The position numbers and the translations under genes are program-made. Below, piece after piece: positions 60,199-64,000 of a stretch of DNA of 64,000 bases (within the stretch, counting starts at the first letter, position 1; every line of letters begins with the position of its first letter). The notes below the pieces were generated by a model. That model saw nothing but the letters and a program-made list of their open reading frames with translations, ran no database searches and was not told the DNA's origin. The stretch is from Nocardiopsis sp. N85 (GTDB lineage Bacteria > Actinomycetota > Actinomycetes > Streptosporangiales > Streptosporangiaceae): the NCBI RefSeq assembly GCF_028882275.1, contig NZ_JARBUT010000011.1, positions 160,821-224,820 on the forward strand, read 5' to 3'.

Positions 60199-60564
60199 CT
60201 AGAGAGGCTCCCGGGGCCGACCTCGCCCGCGCCCCGGCAGGACGTGGACGACCACGTGGCCGGGAACGCGGTCGAAGGTTCCGTTCACGCCCCCTCGAAG
60301 GGAGGGCGACGGCAGTGTGGTCCCGTCCCTTCCGGCGGAACCCGGGCGCCCGCCCCGAAGTGCCGGTGACCGCTTCTCCGAACGCGGACCCGACCGCCGT
60401 GACCGGTATCGGTCACGGCGGTTCCCATGTCCGGTTCATGTGTACTCGTTACCGTTCGAGTCGAGTCCGGTCGCTAGGATGCGGTGTCCGTACGTCCCCC
60501 GGTGATCCCATGTTCCCGGTGCCCGCGAGGGACGCGGCCCCCTGCCCCTTCACCCGTGGATCCC
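60199..60564. promoter_or_regulatory. kinase upstream region with a 13-bp inverted repeat
   Basis: At 60393-60422 lies ACCGCCGTGACCG-GTAT-CGGTCACGGCGGT, a perfect 13-bp inverted repeat, either an operator or a terminator. A TAGGAT hexamer (60474-60479) looks like a -10 box, with a GTG 4 bases later at 60484 that is in frame with the kinase, so a longer leaderless or near-leaderless start is possible. Confidence 0.5.
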
Positions 60565-62232
60565 ATGCGCCCCGCACAGACCTCCGCCTCCCTGCCCGTC
60601 ACCGCCACCGACCTGACCTCCGCCGATCCGGCGGTGATCGGTCCCTACCGACCGCTCAAACGCTTGGGCGCGGGCGGGATGGGAGTGGTCTACGCCGCCG
60701 TGGACCCCCATGGGGCGTTGGCCGCGGTCAAGGTGATCCATCCCGAATACGCCGCCGACGCCGAGTTCCGCAGCCGCTTCGCCCGTGAGGTCGAGACGCT
60801 CTCCCGGGTGGGCGGCGCCTGCGCGGTCCCCCTGCTCGCGGCCGACACCGGGGCGGAGCGGCCGTGGCTGGCCATGCCCCTCGTTCGCGGCTTCAACCTG
60901 GGAACCTACGTCCGCCAGAACGAGGGGCCCCTGCCCGCCTCCCTCGTGTACGGACTCGCCCTCGGGGTCGCCGAAGCGCTCACCCAGATCCACGCCGCCG
61001 GTGTGGTCCACCGTGACCTCAAACCGGCCAACATCGTCATCTCCCCGGAGGGGCCGCGGGTCCTCGACTTCGGGATCGCCCGGGCCCTGGACCAGACCGC
61101 TCTGACCCGCACCGGTTCGCTACTGGGTTCTCCCGGCTGGATCAGCCCGGCCCACTACCGGGGCGAGGGGATCAGCACCGCCGACGACGTCTTCGCCTGG
61201 GGGGCGTTGGTGGCCTACGCGGCCACGGGCCGTCCCCCCTTCGGCACGGGTGACCCGGCGGGGGTCGCCCACCGGGTGCTGAGCGGCGACCCCGACCTGG
61301 AGGGGTTCACCGGACCCCTCTCGGACCTCGTGCGCCGTGCTCTGGCCAAGGAGGCCGAGCTGCGGCCCACCGCTCTGGAGTTGGTGACCGGAGTACTTCG
61401 GGCATCGAGCCCTCCGGGCGCGACGGTCGCGTCGTTCAGCGGAACCGACGGGGTGGGACAGGTCGTCGGGGGAAGTCTCCAGAACACCTGGGTGAGTGTG
61501 CGTCTGCCGGAGGAACGCCACTTCGATGTGGTGCCTCCACCGGCCCGGGACGTCGCGGAACGGGTGCGTTCCAGACCTTGGACGGCGCTCGTGGTGACGG
61601 CGGCCGCTCTGCTCTTGCTCGCGGTCGTCGGGCTGGGCGGAGCCGTGTTCTCCGGCCATCTCGACGCATCGCTGATCGGGAACCGGTCCGATGACGATGG
61701 GACATCGCTCCCGGTGGAGAGCGCCGCCGGTGACGAAGGGGACGGTTCCGCCAAGAGCGCGAGGAACCCAGAGGAGACCGAAGCGTCGGACGGACCCTCG
61801 GACGGTCCGTCCGAGGAGGACGGGACCGACGAGGGCGAGGCCGGCGGTTCCGACGGCGGGGGCGGTGACGAGGGCACGACCGCCACGGCCTCCGGACTGG
61901 TCGGAGCGGGCGTGAGCGCGTCGGGTTCGAGGCCGTCGGGCGACCACGTCATCGCGTTCCGACCCGACGGCGGCTCGGGGGTGTACGCGAAGCTGGACGG
62001 CGCCACCGTGGTCTGCGCCTGGAGCTTCTGCCAGAGCCAGGGCGGCGGCGTGGGCAACGGCGGCGCGGGCTCGGTGTCCTCCAGCCCGTCGGCGCTCACC
62101 GGGTACGCGAACCAGGGGAGCCGGACCGTGAAGGCCGAGGTCACCTACACGACGGCGGCCGACGGCACGGTGACCATCACCCGCCTGGTCGAGTACCACC
62201 GCACCAGCGGCACCGGGACCCCGCCGTGGTGA
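60565..62232 (+). CDS. Ser/Thr protein kinase with transmembrane helix and extracytoplasmic domain
   Basis: A 555-residue PknB-type kinase with all catalytic features: glycine-rich loop LGAGGMGVVY, Lys56 (AAVKVI), HRDLKPANIV with Asp151, DFG at 168-170 and a normal P+1 region (GSPGWISPAHY). The kinase domain ends near residue 285. One membrane helix (ALVVTAAALLLLAVVGLGGAVF, about 345-366), an acidic linker and an outside C-terminal domain with two cysteines (VVCAWSFCQSQ) follow. The start is uncertain: ATG 60565 has no clear ribosome site, while GTG 60484 would add 27 Pro/Arg-rich residues. The SapA gene follows after 47 bases. Confidence 0.9.
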   Translation: MRPAQTSASLPVTATDLTSADPAVIGPYRPLKRLGAGGMGVVYAAVDPHGALAAVKVIHPEYAADAEFRSRFAREVETLSRVGGACAVPLLAADTGAERPWLAMPLVRGFNLGTYVRQNEGPLPASLVYGLALGVAEALTQIHAAGVVHRDLKPANIVISPEGPRVLDFGIARALDQTALTRTGSLLGSPGWISPAHYRGEGISTADDVFAWGALVAYAATGRPPFGTGDPAGVAHRVLSGDPDLEGFTGPLSDLVRRALAKEAELRPTALELVTGVLRASSPPGATVASFSGTDGVGQVVGGSLQNTWVSVRLPEERHFDVVPPPARDVAERVRSRPWTALVVTAAALLLLAVVGLGGAVFSGHLDASLIGNRSDDDGTSLPVESAAGDEGDGSAKSARNPEETEASDGPSDGPSEEDGTDEGEAGGSDGGGGDEGTTATASGLVGAGVSASGSRPSGDHVIAFRPDGGSGVYAKLDGATVVCAWSFCQSQGGGVGNGGAGSVSSSPSALTGYANQGSRTVKAEVTYTTAADGTVTITRLVEYHRTSGTGTPPW

Positions 62233-62279
62233 CCGGGGTGGACACGACGACGGACGGCGAACGAAGAGAGGGAAGCGTG

Positions 62280-62678
62280 ATGAAGAGGATCACCGGCCGG
62301 GTCGCGGCGGCGCTGGGACTGGCCCTGATCGTCACGATCGCGAACCCGGCCCCGGTGGGCGCGGTCGTCTACGGCGGCCAGTGCGGCGGCGGGTACGGGA
62401 AGGTCAACGAGGCGGCCATCCCGGGCGGCACGGTCTTCCTGACCTACAACAACTCCAACGGCAAGAACTGCGTCGTGGTGGTGCGGTCCGACCCGGGGGC
62501 GCGCGTGTCCATGGACGCCGCGCTCAAGCGCAGCGACACCACCTCCTGGCAGACCGACCCGGGCGACTGGACCGAGTACGCGGGCCCGGTGTACCTGTCG
62601 GCGGCGGGCCACTGCGTGGACTGGGGCGGCAGGATCGGCGACGACTGGATCGTACGGAACGGCACCAACTGCGGCTGA
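62280..62678 (+). CDS. sapA: spore-associated protein A
   Basis: A 132-residue secreted protein with a signal peptide (cleavage near APVGA-VV, about residue 28). The mature part has the SapA pattern: CGGGYGKVNEAAI, then GGTVFLTYNNSNGKNCVVVV, YAGPVYLSAAGHCVDWGG and a final NGTNCG with four cysteines. In Streptomyces SapA is found in the spore coat; the role is not known. GAGGGA precedes the ATG. Its gene follows the kinase on the same strand. Confidence 0.85.
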   Translation: MKRITGRVAAALGLALIVTIANPAPVGAVVYGGQCGGGYGKVNEAAIPGGTVFLTYNNSNGKNCVVVVRSDPGARVSMDAALKRSDTTSWQTDPGDWTEYAGPVYLSAAGHCVDWGGRIGDDWIVRNGTNCG

Positions 62679-62832
62679 CCGCGTCCGGCCGGCGGGAGCG
62701 TTCGCGAGTCGCGAACGCGCTCCGCGCCGGGGGCGGTCCGGAGGACCGTGGGGCGCGCGGCCCGACCACCCGAGCCGGTGGCGGGCCGGTCGGCGAACGG
62801 GACGGTCGGCCACCGATCACCTGCGTGAACGG

Positions 62833-62860
62833 GAACGGCCCCGCCGGAGCGGGGCCGTTC
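62833..62860. terminator. terminator between the SapA gene and the lipoprotein gene
   Basis: A perfect 11-bp stem, GAACGGCCCCG with CGGGGCCGTTC, lies between convergent genes, 8 bases before the lipoprotein stop. Confidence 0.75.
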
Positions 62861-62867
62861 GGGGTGA

Positions 62868-63545
62868 TCAGGCCGGGTAGAAGGTGTACGCCCCGTACAT
62901 GGAGATGCTCAGGGTGTATTCGCTTACGTCACCCGTCTCCTCGTCCAGGGCCTGGCAGGTGAACGGCGCGTCCTCGCTGGTCCGGCCGCGGACCAGGTCT
63001 GATTCCATGTCGCAGAGCACGTACTCGGTCTCGGCGTCCCAACGGAGGGTGTCCTCGACCATCTCGCGCACCAGCGGCCCCTCCGGCAGGTCCTGCTCGT
63101 AGGAGATGAGGATGCCGGAGGACTGGATGTCGATGTTGTACTCGAACTCCTCACCCAGGAAGTTCACCGTGCAGGTCACGGACTCCCCCTCCTCGCCGGC
63201 GATGTCCGGGCACTGGTAGGTGGCGTCCGGGTCGGTCATGGAGGCGAAGGTGGAGACCTGCTCCAGGGCCTCCCACGCGATCCGTTCGCCGAGGGGGGCC
63301 GAGTTGTCCGGTTCCGGTGGCAGGTCGCTCTCGTTGAGTTCGGGCTTCTCGCTCGGTATGGGGCCCTGGTTGAAGTCGCCGGTGTCGACGTCTGCGGGCT
63401 CCTCCTCCACCTCCGCTTCGATGGTGTCCGCCGTGGACTCGGGCTCGTCGGCGGGGGCGGGGCCTCCGCAGGCCGCCAGGGCCAGTGCGGATCCGACGGC
63501 GGCCAGGCCGAGGGCGGTGCGGTGGGCTCGTACGGAGTTCAACAT
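62868..63545 (-). CDS. lipoprotein, DUF4333-like
   Basis: A 225-residue lipoprotein. The signal peptide ends in LAAC (lipobox, Cys26), then an acidic Glu/Pro-rich linker (about 28-75). The rest resembles small Cys-paired domains: YQCPDIAGEEGESVTCTVNF (two short pieces here, YQCPD and VTCTVNF), then VLCDMESDLV and FTCQALDE, which could form two disulfides. A DUF4333-like fold is my best guess. ATG 63545 is chosen because the signal peptide starts there. A CRP-type site lies 107 bases upstream. Confidence 0.75.
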   Translation of the reverse strand: MLNSVRAHRTALGLAAVGSALALAACGGPAPADEPESTADTIEAEVEEEPADVDTGDFNQGPIPSEKPELNESDLPPEPDNSAPLGERIAWEALEQVSTFASMTDPDATYQCPDIAGEEGESVTCTVNFLGEEFEYNIDIQSSGILISYEQDLPEGPLVREMVEDTLRWDAETEYVLCDMESDLVRGRTSEDAPFTCQALDEETGDVSEYTLSISMYGAYTFYPA

Positions 63546-63652
63546 GTGTACCTCGGGCTGTGATGACAGGGGATAGGGGCCCTCCTCGTGAGGGAAGGGG
63601 GCCATGTGGTTGGTGTCCGCCGTCGTGTCCCTGGTTCTCTCCACGAGATAAT

Positions 63653-63668
63653 TGTGACCCGGGTCACT
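63653..63668 (-). promoter_or_regulatory. CRP-type site upstream of the lipoprotein gene
   Basis: TGTGA-CCCGGG-TCACT contains a perfect 14-base palindrome (63654-63667), 107 bases before the lipoprotein start. The half-sites are the same as at 35041 and 51236. Confidence 0.6.
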
Positions 63669-63717
63669 TTGTGCCCGATTCGGCCTTCCCGCCGGCCGCT
63701 CCGGACACGGGTGGGCC

Positions 63718-64000
63718 TCATACCCCCACCCCCGCCTTGCTTCCCTGCTGGGCGATCCACACGCGGGTGAGTGCGGCCAGGTCCTCGAAGGTGACCGGGG
63801 GCGGGGTGGGCGCGAGCAGATCCCCCTCGGGGAGCCTCGGTTCGGGCGGACGCGGTCCGGAGACGAGCGGTCCGGCCGGGCGCATCTCGGGGGCGGGGGC
63901 CTTGGGGGTGCGGGGCGCGCTCCACCGGTGCAGGCGGGCGGTCGCCTCGGCCTGGACACGGGCCTGGACGCGGGCCTGTTCGTGGGCGGTGTAGTAGGGC
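63718..64000 (-). CDS. C-terminal end of an unknown gene (5' end outside window)
   Basis: The minus-strand frame that ends at TGA 63718-63720 is open to the window edge (94 codons visible). It encodes Gln/Ala/Arg-rich helix (YYTAHEQARVQARVQAEA), a Pro-rich middle and a normal-looking end (VTFEDLAALTRVWIAQQG). Composition and codon use look coding. The family cannot be named from this part. Confidence 0.6.
   Translation of the reverse strand, partial: PYYTAHEQARVQARVQAEATARLHRWSAPRTPKAPAPEMRPAGPLVSGPRPPEPRLPEGDLLAPTPPPVTFEDLAALTRVWIAQQGSKAGVGV

Noticed and set aside
1..64000. CRISPR array, rRNA, integrase, complete insertion sequence
   Set aside because: I saw no regularly spaced short repeats, rRNA-like sequence, tyrosine or serine recombinase motif, or transposase frame.

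Overview
This window comes from a high-GC actinobacterial chromosome. GC is about 72% over most genes (43 of 60 bases in 45001-45060), and GTG and TTG starts and overlapping stop/start pairs are common. The gene types are typical of filamentous actinomycetes: a DivIVA-like coiled-coil protein, spore-associated protein A relatives, a PknB-type kinase, and SCO6880, DUF4913, DUF6412 and DUF6668 family proteins. A member of the Nocardiopsis/Streptosporangiales group is my best guess, but that is inference. I saw no rRNA, tRNA, CRISPR array, integrase, relaxase or complete insertion sequence.

Layout. 1-9.9 kb: the end of an Fe-S oxidoreductase, a DUF998 membrane protein, a DrrA/DrrB-type ABC exporter followed by two overlapping DesK-like sensor kinase genes (the first without its phospho-accepting histidine), a small conserved-looking protein, a gamma-carbonic anhydrase and a DivIVA-like protein. 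9.9-21.3 kb: GNAT acetyltransferase, a DHA2-type drug exporter with its divergent TetR regulator, a methyltransferase, a 112-bp direct repeat, RidA divergent from a D-aminoacylase/sugar-kinase operon, a YidC paralogue, a SodC-like lipoprotein, a Cys-rich regulator and a YigZ protein. 21.4-32.1 kb: an envelope cluster with a propeller lipoprotein, a fibronectin-III surface protein, a small secreted SapA-like protein, a membrane pseudokinase, a transglutaminase-fold protein with a degenerate triad, DUF58 and MoxR. 32.2-49.3 kb: a type IV secretion-like locus read outward from a common AT-richer region at 34.7-35.3 kb. The leftward arm carries a lytic transglycosylase/NlpC enzyme and a VirB8-like protein. 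The rightward arm carries DUF6668, three small two-helix membrane proteins, a VirB6/TrbL-like channel, SCO6880, VirB4-like and VirD4-like ATPases, then coiled-coil and DUF4913 proteins. 49.3-53.1 kb: an AGCS symporter and NAD+ synthetase, the latter apparently leaderless. 53.2-55.9 kb: a lower-GC cassette of four membrane-anchored proteins of unknown function. 56.7-64 kb: a second pseudokinase, two small basic proteins, a probable 160-bp MITE, a canonical Ser/Thr kinase next to a SapA gene, a lipoprotein and the end of an unknown gene.

How it may work together. In the envelope cluster the MoxR ATPase and DUF58 protein probably remodel or assemble a membrane complex in which the kinase-like and transglutaminase-like members act as binding scaffolds rather than enzymes. 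In the T4SS-like locus two ATPases, a channel, a VirB8-like subunit and a wall-cutting enzyme make a plausible export machine, but no relaxase or integrase is visible, so protein or cell-cell export is as plausible as conjugation. Three sites matching TGTGA-N6-TCACT lie upstream of the T4SS operon, between the symporter and nadE, and upstream of the lipoprotein at 63.5 kb, which suggests shared control by a Crp-type regulator.
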